Position numbers and translations under genes: made by a program
Assembly: GCF_000416235.1 (NCBI RefSeq)
Contig: NZ_ATLO01000049.1
Location: 474,516 to 538,515, forward strand
DNA: 64,000 bases
Source of the DNA: Pseudomonas sp. CFII64
GTDB taxonomy: Bacteria; Pseudomonadota; Gammaproteobacteria; Pseudomonadales; Pseudomonadaceae
Direction of reading: 5' to 3'
In this document: piece by piece, positions 42,117 through 50,895 of the stretch
Layout of the letters: each line of letters opens with the position of its first letter
How positions within the stretch are numbered: position 1 is the first letter of the stretch
Notes under the pieces: generated by a model
What the model was told of the DNA's origin: nothing
Databases searched by the model: none
What the model saw: the letters and a program-made list of their open reading frames with translations, nothing else

Positions 42117-43253
42117 TCAGCCCCGAAAATACTCCGCCAACCCGATATAACAGGTCGCCAAGTGATACGGCGTAGTCGACGGCATGTCGCTGCGGCTGAC
42201 CTTACCCGCGTTGTCCAGGCACTCATTCCAGCCGCTGGCGTGCAGAAAGCGCGTTTGCAGCGCACGCAACTCACGGCCTAACGCCGCTTCACTGTCAGGC
42301 CGCAACGCCAGCGCTCGCAGGTATTCCGCTTGCGCCCAGATGCGCTGGGTGCCGTCGCGAACCGTGCCGTCCACTTCCAGCATCGCCACTACTGCGCCCG
42401 TCTGCGAATCCACGCCTTGCGCTTCGGCATGGGCGAACGCCTGGGTCAGCGATGTGTGCAGCGGACTGCCCCGCAGGCGTGACGAAGAATCCAGCAGGAA
42501 GAACCATTCGAACTGATGACCGGGCTCGTACCAGTTATCCACAGCGCCCAGCGGTTTTTCCAGCATCACCCCGTGGGCGTTATCCACAAAGCGCTCTTGC
42601 ATGCCGCGCACCAGATCATCCAGCGCGCCGATGGTGGCGGCGTCTTCACGCACCGCGAGGGTTGCGAGGAAGGCTTCCGCCAGGTGCATGAGCGGATTTT
42701 GCAGCGGGCCGGTGTTCAGCGAGGACCAGTCTTCGCCCAGCATCGCTTCGTACAGCCCGGTGCCATCGGCAAAACGCTCGGCCACGACGGTCAGCGCCGC
42801 ATTGAACACGGATTCCACCAGTGGCTCGCGGACCTTGGCCCAATAATGCGCGCAGGCAAAAATGATGAAGGCGTGGGTGTAGAGATCCTTGCGACGGTCC
42901 AGCGGCGCGCCCTGCGGGTCAATGCTGTAGAACCAGCCGCCATGTTCGGCGTCGTGGAAGTGACTTTGCAGCGAGCGAAACAACGCCCCGGCGCGGCTCG
43001 CAGCTTCAGGCACCGACGGATGATCGATCAGGCTGGAAAACACGAACAACTGTCGCGCACACGCCATGGCCCGGTAGCGCTGTGGCGGCAACGGGCGATG
43101 CTCGGCATCCACGGCTTCGTAAGGCAACGCCAGATCAGCATTCCAGCCCGGACCCAGCCAGAGCGGCACGATCACGCGCAGGAAATGCTCCTCAAGGGCG
43201 GCGAAAACCGTGTTCGAGTCAGAGTGGGAGGCGGAGCTGGAAACATCGGGCAT
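42117..43253 (-). CDS. AGE-family sugar epimerase/isomerase
   Basis: A 378-residue protein of the N-acylglucosamine 2-epimerase superfamily, an (alpha/alpha)6 barrel. Recognisable stretches are RYRAMACARQLFVFS, KDLYTHAFIIFACAHYW and EPGHQFEWFFLLDSSSR, where the histidines act in acid-base catalysis. The NPLMHLAEAFLAT stretch is also typical. Substrate could be mannose/fructose (YihS or mannose-isomerase type) rather than N-acylglucosamine; the sequence alone does not decide. No sugar operon adjoins. Confidence 0.85.
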   Translation of the reverse strand: MPDVSSSASHSDSNTVFAALEEHFLRVIVPLWLGPGWNADLALPYEAVDAEHRPLPPQRYRAMACARQLFVFSSLIDHPSVPEAASRAGALFRSLQSHFHDAEHGGWFYSIDPQGAPLDRRKDLYTHAFIIFACAHYWAKVREPLVESVFNAALTVVAERFADGTGLYEAMLGEDWSSLNTGPLQNPLMHLAEAFLATLAVREDAATIGALDDLVRGMQERFVDNAHGVMLEKPLGAVDNWYEPGHQFEWFFLLDSSSRLRGSPLHTSLTQAFAHAEAQGVDSQTGAVVAMLEVDGTVRDGTQRIWAQAEYLRALALRPDSEAALGRELRALQTRFLHASGWNECLDNAGKVSRSDMPSTTPYHLATCYIGLAEYFRG

Positions 43254-43329
43254 CGGCTGGCGTCACGGCAAGGGCGAATTGCGCGACATGGTAGCAGGAG
43301 CGCGAATTGATGTGTCGCGCAGCAATCTT

Positions 43330-43420
43330 GTGGGACCGGCTTTAGCCGGGAAGATATCAGTTCAAACGATGGATATCATGCGTCTGTACCAGCCTCTTCC
43401 TGGCTAAAGCCGGTCCCACC
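43330..43420. repeat. REPIN, family A
   Basis: GTGGGACCGGCTTTAGCCGG and its inverted copy are separated by a ~45-bp spacer, between the AGE gene and hupE/ureJ. Confidence 0.88.
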
Positions 43421-43425
43421 TTGGC

Positions 43426-43998
43426 TCACGCAGCCAGCAACCAAACCCCCGCAGCGGCCGACAGTGCACCGGCAACCCGCACCAGCGGCGCAGCGGCGGT
43501 TGGCAGGAAGCGCACGACAGCGTAACCGACGGCATGCAGCGCAGCGGTGGCGGCCACAAAACCGGCCGCATAAGCCCAAGGGCTGGACATGTCCGGCAGC
43601 TCAAGGCCGTGAGCGACGCCGTGGAACAGCGCGAACAACGCCGTGGCGCCAACAGCCATGAACAGCGGTGGACGCACCGCCAGTGCCACCGCCAGGCCCA
43701 GCGCCAGCACCGAGGCGGCAATCCCGCTTTCCAGCGCTGGCAGGTCAAGGCCTTCGAAACCCAGCAAACCGCCGATCAGCATGGTGCCAACGAAGGTGCA
43801 CGGCAGCGCCCAGCGTGCCGCGCCTTTTTGTTGCGCCGCCCACAAACCCACCGCAATCATCGCCAGCAAGTGATCCAGACCGCCGATGGGATGGCTGATG
43901 CCCGCCACCAGGCCATTATCGCCATGTCCAGGGTGAGCGAAGGCCAGGGCCGGAACCAGCAGCAGGGCGAGGGCGCCGAAGGCTTTTGTGTAATTCAT
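43426..43998 (-). CDS. ureJ: HupE/UreJ nickel permease-like protein
   Basis: A 190-residue membrane protein with a signal-like N-terminus (MNYTKAFGALALLLVPALAFA) followed directly by HPGHGD. Six hydrophobic segments carry the HupE/UreJ metal motifs GGLDHLLAM and FHGVAHGLEL. It probably brings nickel to urease. It is the last gene of ureE-ureF-ureG-ureJ, 26 bp after ureG. ATG 43998 fits the signal sequence better than the earlier in-frame start at 44028. Confidence 0.88.
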   Translation of the reverse strand: MNYTKAFGALALLLVPALAFAHPGHGDNGLVAGISHPIGGLDHLLAMIAVGLWAAQQKGAARWALPCTFVGTMLIGGLLGFEGLDLPALESGIAASVLALGLAVALAVRPPLFMAVGATALFALFHGVAHGLELPDMSSPWAYAAGFVAATAALHAVGYAVVRFLPTAAAPLVRVAGALSAAAGVWLLAA

Positions 43999-44024
43999 TG
44001 AGAGGCTTCCTTGATGAAGTGGAG

Positions 44025-44642
44025 TCACGCGGCTTCGGTCAGCAGACCCTGGCGCTCGATAAAGGCAATGATCTGTTCCAGACCCTGGCCGGTTTTCTGG
44101 TTACTGAACACGAACGGCTTTTCGCCACGCATCTTTTTCGTGTCGCGGTCCATCATTTCCAGCGACGCGCCAACCAGCGGTGCGAGGTCGATCTTGTTGA
44201 TCACCAGCAGGTCGGATTTGCAGATGCCGGGACCGCCCTTGCGTGGCAGTTTGTCGCCGGCCGACACGTCGATCACGTAAATGGTCAGGTCCGACAGCTC
44301 CGGGCTGAAGGTCGCCGACAGGTTGTCGCCGCCGGATTCGACGATGATCAGATCCAGGCCGGGAAAGCGTCGGTTCAGCTGATCCACGGCTTCCAGATTG
44401 ATCGAGGCGTCTTCACGAATCGCCGTGTGCGGGCAGCCGCCGGTTTCCACGCCGATGATCCGCTCGGGCGCCAGGGCTTCATTGCGCACCAGAAAGTCAG
44501 CGTCTTCGCGGGTGTAGATATCGTTGGTGACCACCGCCAGGTTGTAGCGCTCGCGCAGGGCCAGGCACAACGCCAGAGTCAGGGCAGTCTTGCCGGACCC
44601 GACCGGGCCACCGATGCCGACGCGCAGAGGTTGGCTGTTCAT
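44025..44642 (-). CDS. ureG: Urease accessory GTPase UreG
   Basis: A 205-residue SIMIBI-class GTPase. P-loop GPVGSGKTA near residue 12, the GGCPHTAIREDAS nickel-site region (CPH motif) and NKIDLAP for guanine recognition are all present. It powers nickel insertion into urease with UreD, UreF and UreE. Normal length. Confidence 0.98.
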   Translation of the reverse strand: MNSQPLRVGIGGPVGSGKTALTLALCLALRERYNLAVVTNDIYTREDADFLVRNEALAPERIIGVETGGCPHTAIREDASINLEAVDQLNRRFPGLDLIIVESGGDNLSATFSPELSDLTIYVIDVSAGDKLPRKGGPGICKSDLLVINKIDLAPLVGASLEMMDRDTKKMRGEKPFVFSNQKTGQGLEQIIAFIERQGLLTEAA

Positions 44643-44675
44643 TGAATTCTCCGTTGAGCTTTGTTAGATAAAAAT

Positions 44676-45350
44676 TCAGGACCGAAACAGTCGGCTGTAT
44701 TGACGTTCATGGGCCATGCTCGCCAGCGCCACGCCAAACGGCGCGCTGCCGATGTGCTGCAAATCAACTGCGGTTACGTGTTGCTGCGCCTGTTGCAGCA
44801 AAGGCAGCAGCTCGCTGGTCAGGCGTTGCGCGGCTTGCTGACCCAGCGGCAAGGTCTTCATCAGCACCGCCAATTGGTTTTCCAGCCAGCTCCACAGCCA
44901 GGCGGCCAGCGCATCCTGCGGGCTGATCTGCCAGGCGCGGGCGGCCAGCGCCCAGCCCAGGGCCAGATGCGGCTCTGCAGTCTGTTCAAGAAATGTGCGG
45001 GCGGGCGGGTCCAGCTCGGGCAAGCCGTTGAGCAATTGCTGCAACGAATAGCCCATCTGCCGGCTTTCCTGATGCAGCTCGCGAGTTTCCCGGCTGGCGC
45101 GATGTTCGTGGCTCAACTGCAGCAACTGGCACCAGTCGTCTTCGGCGGCGGCGGTGCAATGGGCGAGCAGCAGCGGCGCTTCGAAGCGGGCGAGATTGAG
45201 CAGCAGTTGGTCGCTGATCCAGCGGTGAGCGCTGGGGGAATCCTTGACCAACGCCTGTTCCACGGCCATTTCCAGGCCTTGGGAGTAGCTGTAGCCGCCA
45301 ATCGGCAATTGCGGACTGGCCAGACGCAGCAGCGCCCAGGCGCTGTTCAT
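44676..45350 (-). CDS. ureF: Urease accessory protein UreF
   Basis: A 224-residue all-helical protein with the family opening LLRLASPQLPIGGYSYSQGLE. It bridges UreD and UreG on apo-urease. It overlaps ureE by four bases and lies 33 bp before ureG. Confidence 0.96.
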   Translation of the reverse strand: MNSAWALLRLASPQLPIGGYSYSQGLEMAVEQALVKDSPSAHRWISDQLLLNLARFEAPLLLAHCTAAAEDDWCQLLQLSHEHRASRETRELHQESRQMGYSLQQLLNGLPELDPPARTFLEQTAEPHLALGWALAARAWQISPQDALAAWLWSWLENQLAVLMKTLPLGQQAAQRLTSELLPLLQQAQQHVTAVDLQHIGSAPFGVALASMAHERQYSRLFRS

Positions 45351-45847
45351 GTGCGCACGCCAAATTGGTGCAGGCGCGGCGGATAGTTGAAGTCCTCTTC
45401 GCCCGCACGGGAATGGTGATGACCGCCGCCGTAAGCGCCGTGTTCGGGGGAGAACGGCGCTTCGATGGATTCAGTGGTCGCGCCCAGCTGATCGAGCATC
45501 GCCTTGAGCACGTAGTCGTCGAGCAGGCGCAGCCAGCCGTCGCCCACTTGCAGCGCCACGTGCCGGTTACCCAAATGGTAAGCCGCGCGGGTCAGCTCGA
45601 AGGCGCTCGTGCAGGTCACGTGCATCAGCTGTTCCGGGCGGGCGCAGACGCGAACGATCCGGCCGTCTTCGGCTTGCAGGCATTCGCCATCACGCAACGG
45701 CGGTTGTCCGCGCTCAAGGAATAGCCCGACGTCTTCACCTTCGGCACTGAAACAGCGCAGCCGGCTTTTGCTGCGCGCTTCGAAATTCAAATGCAGCTCT
45801 GCGGCCCATTCGGCTTGAGGTTCGATTCTGCGATGAATCACCAGCAT
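45347..45847 (-). CDS. ureE: Urease nickel metallochaperone UreE
   Basis: A 166-residue nickel carrier. The N-terminal domain is followed by the metal-binding domain with GNRHVALQV and a conserved histidine near residue 100. The C-terminal tail has a short histidine cluster GGHHHSRAGEED, fewer than the ten His of the Klebsiella protein. First gene of the accessory operon; a sigma-54 promoter lies 38-53 bp upstream. Confidence 0.96.
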   Translation of the reverse strand: MLVIHRRIEPQAEWAAELHLNFEARSKSRLRCFSAEGEDVGLFLERGQPPLRDGECLQAEDGRIVRVCARPEQLMHVTCTSAFELTRAAYHLGNRHVALQVGDGWLRLLDDYVLKAMLDQLGATTESIEAPFSPEHGAYGGGHHHSRAGEEDFNYPPRLHQFGVRT

Positions 45848-45884
45848 CAGGAAGTTTCCCGCTAATTACGATGCTTCAAAGCAG

Positions 45885-45900
45885 AGCAAGGGGCTTGCCA
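45885..45900 (-). promoter_or_regulatory. Sigma-54 (RpoN) promoter of ureEFGJ
   Basis: On the minus strand TGGCAAGCCCCTTGCT has GG and GC exactly ten bases apart and matches the -24/-12 consensus except for one base of the GGCAC element. Transcription would start near 45873, 26 bp before the ureE ATG. This fits nitrogen control of urease maturation. Confidence 0.82.
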
Positions 45901-46015
45901 ACAGTGCATGACGTGGGAAATGGCTTACAGATAGAGGCGATGCTTCGTACGCGGGGAGATTTTATGGCGCTTTTTGGTGCGTGATTTCAGCGGTGGTCAT
46001 TAATGGTGCGCTACG

Positions 46016-46086
46016 TTGCGGGGCTGGCTTTAGCCGGGAGCAGGCCTCGATGCGGACAAACAGCCTTGCGGCTGAAGCCGCTCCTA
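46016..46086. repeat. REPIN, degenerate family A
   Basis: A GGGGCTGGCTTTAGCCGGGAG unit faces GCGGCTGAAGCCGCTCCTAC. It lies between the ureE promoter region and the desT stop codon. Confidence 0.75.
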
Positions 46087-46713
46087 CATGCTGCCCAAAC
46101 CTTTCCAATGGCGCGCACCGATGAAGATAAAGCGCAATTGCTGGGTGATTTTGGCTTGCGGGGTCAAGTGCGGAGCCAGGGTTGCGGCGGGCGGGTCGAT
46201 GAGTTCCGGCAGCATGGCGAATACGCTTTTGACCACCAGATCGGAGATCACCGACAGGGAAGCCGGGTCCAGATGCTGCCATTTGGGCATTTTGCCGAGA
46301 TCCGCCGCGAGGTCGGCGCTGATACCTTCGCGCAGTGCGCCCAGGGCTTGTCGAACCAGCTGCGAGCCGCCGTATTGTTCACGGGCCAGGAACAGAAACT
46401 GCGAGGGTTTGGCGGCCACGACGTCGAGGAAGATCCGCACGGACGCATCAATGATGCCGCCCAGGACCATTTCGTTGTGCCGCACCAGGCGGATCGTCTC
46501 CCGAAAGGTCTGGCCGACTTCGCTGACCAGCGCCAGGCCCAGTTGGTCCATGTCGTCGAAATGGCGATAGAACCCGGTGGGTACGATGCCGGCCGTGCGC
46601 GCAACTTCCCGCAGGCTCAGGCTGCCGAAACCGCGCCCGCTTTCCATCAGGCTGCGCGCGGCGTCAAGCAAGGCGTGTCGGGTTTGTTGTTTCTGTTCGG
46701 CGCGGGGCAACAT
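46084..46713 (-). CDS. desT: TetR-family regulator DesT
   Basis: A 209-residue TetR-type repressor. The helix-turn-helix (LREVARTAGIVPTGFYRHF) lies near residues 33-51, and the stretch FLFLAREQYGGSQLVRQALG is shared with P. aeruginosa DesT as I recall it. DesT senses the saturated/unsaturated acyl-CoA balance and controls the desaturase genes desBC. Those targets are not next to it here. ATG 46713 (MLPRAEQKQQTR) matches the family; 15 more codons upstream are open. A TGAA-N6-TTCA palindrome at 46775-46788 could be its own operator. Confidence 0.85.
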   Translation of the reverse strand: MLPRAEQKQQTRHALLDAARSLMESGRGFGSLSLREVARTAGIVPTGFYRHFDDMDQLGLALVSEVGQTFRETIRLVRHNEMVLGGIIDASVRIFLDVVAAKPSQFLFLAREQYGGSQLVRQALGALREGISADLAADLGKMPKWQHLDPASLSVISDLVVKSVFAMLPELIDPPAATLAPHLTPQAKITQQLRFIFIGARHWKGLGSM

Positions 46714-46816
46714 GGGGCGGGCTGAATTCTGCAAAGGGACGGTTCGGCACTTTAACAAATGCGCTGATCAGGCGTGAACGCGAATTCAATAAAGATCGGT
46801 AGGATTTTTTTAAGCT

Positions 46817-47011
46817 TCAAACCCGCTGATACTGCTGAACCAGGCGTTCGGGGCCATGTTCGGCAACGCGCTGGTATTGCTGAATCAGGCGCGGGGTGTC
46901 TTGCGCCATGGTCTTCGCTTCACCGGACACGGGTTGCTCGGCCGCCGGCATGGCAAAGGCATTGGCGGCCAGGAGCGAAAAGGTCAGGGTGAGCAGCAGT
47001 GGGCGTTTCAT
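46817..47011 (-). CDS. Small exported protein with RLxQQYQRV repeat
   Basis: A 64-residue protein with a signal peptide (MKRPLLLTLTFSLLAANAFA) and a ~44-residue mature part. The mature part contains the motif RL[IV]QQYQRV twice, at about residues 41-48 and 57-64, the second being the very C-terminus. Family not recognised. The precise repeat and signal peptide make a real gene likely. Confidence 0.62.
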   Translation of the reverse strand: MKRPLLLTLTFSLLAANAFAMPAAEQPVSGEAKTMAQDTPRLIQQYQRVAEHGPERLVQQYQRV

Positions 47012-47227
47012 GATGAGGTGTCTCGGGTTGGGTACGGCGCTAATATGCCGCTCCGATAGTCCAGAGAGAACTTCATACCGCTAATGGTGGTAATCATCAA
47101 AAATGATTGAGCCCACTAAAGCTGCTTTTTATAGAACGAAATCAAACCCTCACGGCTTTTATCAGTCGAACAGCAAAGTCGTACGCAATGCGCCCGCGGG
47201 GGTGGTTGTCATCTGGAGAATCGTGCA

Positions 47228-49297
47228 ATGACGCGCAGTCGTAAAATTTTTGCCTGGACCGGTGCTGTCCTGTTGTTGGTCCTGGCTGTATTGGTCATTG
47301 TGATCGCCACGTTTGACTGGAACCGCATCAAGCCGACCCTCAACGAAAAAGTCAGTGCAGCGCTGCATCGCCCGTTCGCCATCAACGGCAATCTGGCCGT
47401 GCTGTGGGCCCGTGAGCCGGAGCAGGGTGGTTGGCGCGCGTGGGTGCCTTGGCCGCACTTCGTCGCTGAAGACCTGAGCCTGGGCAATCCTGACTGGTCG
47501 AAAACCCCGCAAATGGCCACCTTGAAACGCGTCGAATTTCGCCTGGCGCCGTTGCCGTTGCTTTGGCAAAACGTGGTCATTCCGCGCATCGACCTGACCG
47601 GGCCGGATGCGAAACTTGAGCGCCTGGCCGATGGCCGCGCCAACTGGACGTTTGACCTGCCCAAGTCCGACCCGAATGCGCAACCTTCGAAATGGGTGCT
47701 GGATATCGGCGCAATCAAGTTTGACCAAGGCCTGGTCAGCTTCAATGACCAGACTCTGAAGACTCAAGTGGATGTGGTCATCGATCCGCTGGGCAAGCCG
47801 ATTCCGTTCAGCGACATCGTCGGCAGCGGCGAAGCGAAAAAAGCCAGGGACAAAGGCATTACGCCGCAGGATTACGCGTTTGCCCTTAGCTATAAAGGCC
47901 AGTATCACGGCCAGAAACTCAACGGCACCGGCAAAGTCGGCGGTCTGCTGGCGCTCAAGGATGCCGCGCAACCGTTCCCGGTGCAGGCCGACGTGCAGAT
48001 CGGCGATACCCACGCGACCGTGGCCGGCACCTTGATCGATCCGCAGAATCTCGGTGCGCTGGATCTGCGCCTGAAACTGTCCGGCAGCAGCCTGGGCAAT
48101 CTGTATCCACTGACCGGCGTGACCTTGCCCGACTCGCCAGCGTACGCCACCGACGGTCATCTGATCGCCAAATTACACGACCCGGCGGGCGCGAATTTCC
48201 GTTACGAAGGCTTCAACGGCAAGATCGGCAACAGCGACATTCATGGCGACCTCGGCTTCGTTGCCAGCCAGCCAAGGCCGAAACTGACCGGCGCGCTGGT
48301 TTCCAATCAATTGCTGTTCACCGACCTGGCGCCGCTGATCGGGGCGGACTCCAACGCCGCGCAGAAAAAACGCGGCGGCGACAGCAAGCAGCCCGCAGGC
48401 AAAGTGCTGCCCGTCGAGGAATTCCAGACCGATCGCTGGCGCGCCATGGACGCTGACGTTGAGTTCACCGGCAAGAAAATCGTGCAGAGCCCGGACTTGC
48501 CGTTCTCTGATCTGTATACCCATGTCGTCCTCGACGACGGCCAGCTCAGCCTGCAACCCCTGCGTTTCGGCGTCGCGGGCGGCAAGCTCGATGCGGATGT
48601 GCGTCTGGATGGGCGCAATCAGCAGCTGCAAGGCCGCGCCAAGGTTTCGGCGCGCAAACTCAAGCTCAAGCAGCTGTTCCCGACCTTTGAACCGATGAAG
48701 ACCAGTTTCGGTGAGCTGAACGGCGATGCGGATATCGGCGGTCGCGGCAATTCCATTGCGGCGTTGCTGGGCAGCGCCAATGGCGATCTGAAGATGCTGG
48801 TCAACGATGGCGCGATCAGCCGCAGCCTGATGGAGATCGCCGGGCTTAACGTCGGCAACTACGTGGTCGGCAAATTGTTCGGCGACAAGGACGTGAAGAT
48901 CAATTGCGCGGCTTCGGACATGGGCATCAAGGACGGTCTGTTGAGCACGCGGTTGTTCGTGTTCGATACCGAGAACGCGATTATCTACATCGATGGCACG
49001 GCGAACTTCAAGACCGAGCAACTGGACCTGGCGATCAAACCAGAATCCAAGGGCTTCCGCGTCTTCTCCCTGCGTTCGCCGTTGTACGTGCGCGGCCCGT
49101 TCGCCAAACCAAGTGCCGGCGTGCAAACCGGCCCGCTGTTGCTGCGTGGTGCTGGCATGGTGCTGTTGGGCGCGGCGATAGGCCCTGCGGCAGGCTTGCT
49201 GGCGCTGGTGGCACCCAGCAGCGGTGACGTACCCAACCAATGCACGCCACTGCTTCAGCAGATGCGCGAAGGCAAGGCGCCGAAGACGGTGCAGTGA
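47228..49297 (+). CDS. AsmA-family protein
   Basis: A 689-residue protein with one N-terminal membrane segment (about residues 8-27) and a large periplasmic part. FDWNRIKPTLNEKVSAALHRP is the typical AsmA opening, and the C-terminal AsmA-like domain includes GNGNSIAALLGSANGD-type residues near 505-520. AsmA-like proteins are thought to help lipid movement between membranes and outer-membrane assembly. No operon partner is apparent; a REPIN follows. Confidence 0.9.
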   Translation: MTRSRKIFAWTGAVLLLVLAVLVIVIATFDWNRIKPTLNEKVSAALHRPFAINGNLAVLWAREPEQGGWRAWVPWPHFVAEDLSLGNPDWSKTPQMATLKRVEFRLAPLPLLWQNVVIPRIDLTGPDAKLERLADGRANWTFDLPKSDPNAQPSKWVLDIGAIKFDQGLVSFNDQTLKTQVDVVIDPLGKPIPFSDIVGSGEAKKARDKGITPQDYAFALSYKGQYHGQKLNGTGKVGGLLALKDAAQPFPVQADVQIGDTHATVAGTLIDPQNLGALDLRLKLSGSSLGNLYPLTGVTLPDSPAYATDGHLIAKLHDPAGANFRYEGFNGKIGNSDIHGDLGFVASQPRPKLTGALVSNQLLFTDLAPLIGADSNAAQKKRGGDSKQPAGKVLPVEEFQTDRWRAMDADVEFTGKKIVQSPDLPFSDLYTHVVLDDGQLSLQPLRFGVAGGKLDADVRLDGRNQQLQGRAKVSARKLKLKQLFPTFEPMKTSFGELNGDADIGGRGNSIAALLGSANGDLKMLVNDGAISRSLMEIAGLNVGNYVVGKLFGDKDVKINCAASDMGIKDGLLSTRLFVFDTENAIIYIDGTANFKTEQLDLAIKPESKGFRVFSLRSPLYVRGPFAKPSAGVQTGPLLLRGAGMVLLGAAIGPAAGLLALVAPSSGDVPNQCTPLLQQMREGKAPKTVQ

Positions 49298-49322
49298 GGG
49301 CTGAGCGAATCTGTACAACTTC

Positions 49323-49374
49323 GTAGGACCGGCTTTAGCCGGGAGGACGTCCTCCCGGCTAAAGCCGGTCCTAC
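49323..49374. repeat. REPIN, family A, near-perfect palindrome
   Basis: GTAGGACCGGCTTTAGCCGG and its exact inverse with a minimal spacer, between the convergent AsmA and bacterioferritin-like genes. It could serve as a bidirectional transcript end. Confidence 0.92.
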
Positions 49375-49415
49375 GGATTGCGCTTCCTGCGGATTGCGCA
49401 TAACGGTTACAACAA

Positions 49416-49949
49416 TTACAGATCCTTCAAGATATCCGCCATGTCATCGGCGTGCTCTTCTTCCTGACCGAGGATGGTTTCGAAGATGCGACGGGTAGTC
49501 GGATCCTGTTCGCCAATGTACTGAATGATTTCGCGGTAGCTGTCGATAGCGATGCGTTCGGCCACCAGGTCTTCGTAAACCATTTCCTTGAGGGTGTTGC
49601 CCGCAACGTATTGCGCGTGGGAGTTCTTGGACAGCAGGTCCGGGTTGAACTCCGGCTCGCCGCCCAGTTGCACGATACGTTCGGCCAGCAGATCGGCGTG
49701 TTCGGCTTCCTGTTGGGCGTGCTCCAGAAACTCGGCGGCAGCGGTAGCCGCTTTCAGACCGGTCGCCATGTAGTAGTGACGTTTGTAGCGCAGCACGCAG
49801 ACCAGCTCGGTGGCCAGTGACTCGTTGAGCAGGCGCAGGACGGTTTCCCGGTCGGCGCTGTAGCCTTCGGTCACGGCGCCGTTTTCCACGTTCAGGCGGG
49901 CGCGCTGGCGCAGGGTGCTGACATCAGAGAGTTGCTGTGAATCGTTCAT
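49416..49949 (-). CDS. Bacterioferritin-like ferritin-fold protein
   Basis: A 177-residue four-helix protein of the bacterioferritin/DPS superfamily. Carboxylate ligands are visible in LATELVCVLRYKRHYY, HAQQEAEHADLLAERI, DLVAERIAIDSYREII and the second E-x-x-H motif LGQEEEHADDM, giving a complete di-iron site. The expected haem methionine position is not obvious. It probably stores iron or handles peroxide. PAO1 has a similar gene at this locus. Confidence 0.85.
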   Translation of the reverse strand: MNDSQQLSDVSTLRQRARLNVENGAVTEGYSADRETVLRLLNESLATELVCVLRYKRHYYMATGLKAATAAAEFLEHAQQEAEHADLLAERIVQLGGEPEFNPDLLSKNSHAQYVAGNTLKEMVYEDLVAERIAIDSYREIIQYIGEQDPTTRRIFETILGQEEEHADDMADILKDL

Positions 49950-50170
49950 CTTGAGTCTCCAAAGGCTAATCCGGTTATCCGTCTCGCTCTTGATGCGTCA
50001 GTGGGTAAAGCGGTTGCTGACGCCCGGCAGGATCGGTCATAGGTTGTGAGTCGCCCTTGGTGCAAAAAGTTTTATGCCAAAAACTATCAGCGCAATTGGC
50101 AAATATTAACGAAACGAGCGTGATGCGCTGCGGTCCCAGTTTTGAGACGTAAAATTACTGGAGATTCACA

Positions 50171-50257
50171 ATGCTTAAGTTCCTGGGCAGCACCATCGGT
50201 ATCATCTTTCTGATTGGCCTGGTCGTGGTTATCGCCTTGTTCAAGCTGGTTTTCTAA
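50171..50257 (+). CDS. 28-residue membrane peptide
   Basis: MLKFLGSTIGIIFLIGLVVV followed by IALFKLVF is a single hydrophobic helix with Lys at both ends. TGGAGA is well placed upstream, and a strong terminator begins 25 bp after the stop. This gene structure (ribosome site, short frame, terminator) supports a real small protein. Function is unknown. Confidence 0.7.
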   Translation: MLKFLGSTIGIIFLIGLVVVIALFKLVF

Positions 50258-50281
50258 GCGCGCCACCCAACGCTACGCAAG

Positions 50282-50314
50282 AAAAAGCCCGACGCTTACG
50301 CAGTCGGGCTTTTT
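50282..50314 (+). terminator. Terminator after the 28-residue peptide gene
   Basis: Inverted repeat AAAAAGCCCGAC / GTCGGGCTTTTT with a nine-base loop. Symmetric, so it may also end the convergent osmE transcript. Confidence 0.88.
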
Positions 50315-50347
50315 CGTTTATGCCTGCATCACGTCACGTGAGCTACA

Positions 50348-50686
50348 TCACATCGCGCGTTCGTTGGCTTCGCGTTGTTCGCAGGTCATGAAACCTTTGT
50401 TATCAACGCGGCCGTTGGCGTCGAAGCTGACGTGGAACACTTGCTCATGCCCGTCTTTGTTGAGCACGTAGTTGTTGCACATGCCGGGATGAACCTTGCG
50501 CTGCACGCGAGTGGATGGCGTGCCGCCAATGGTCAGGACCTGAGTTTGCGTCATGCCGTTTTCAACTTGCTTGACCAGCGGCTGGTCGCGATAGGTCACG
50601 AAGTCCACAGGGTTTTGCGGCGTTGTATTGGCGCAACCGGTCACTGCCGCCAGTACAAACATTGCCGCCAGGCTCTTCTTGAACAT
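50348..50686 (-). CDS. osmE: OsmE-family lipoprotein
   Basis: A 112-residue lipoprotein. Signal peptide MFKKSLAAMFVLAAVTGC ends in a lipobox with Cys18. The mature part has the SmpA/OmlA-like fold with GMTQTQVLTIGGTPSTRV. The residues after the lipobox Cys are ANT, not Asp, which favours outer-membrane sorting. OsmE is osmotically induced in E. coli. The start is set by the signal peptide; 32 further upstream codons are open but unsupported. Confidence 0.88.
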   Translation of the reverse strand: MFKKSLAAMFVLAAVTGCANTTPQNPVDFVTYRDQPLVKQVENGMTQTQVLTIGGTPSTRVQRKVHPGMCNNYVLNKDGHEQVFHVSFDANGRVDNKGFMTCEQREANERAM

Positions 50687-50895
50687 GAAAGTCACTCCAG
50701 ATGACTGAGCCATTGTTGGCCCGTTGCAGCTTTGAGCGGTCGAGGTGGGCGAGAGTTCGATTATTTGATGGCCTTCGGGCATTACTCACTGAAAATGATT
50801 GCCTGTCATATTGCCGCGCCAGTCTGGGCCTGCTCTTTGGTCAATTGCCGCTATGGTTCAAGCATTCAACCGACGATTGCACGAGGAGGCTATTC

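Noticed and set aside
45960..46020. NtrC enhancer upstream of the ureE sigma-54 promoter
   Set aside because: GGTGC half-sites occur, but none has a convincing GCACC partner at five-base spacing.
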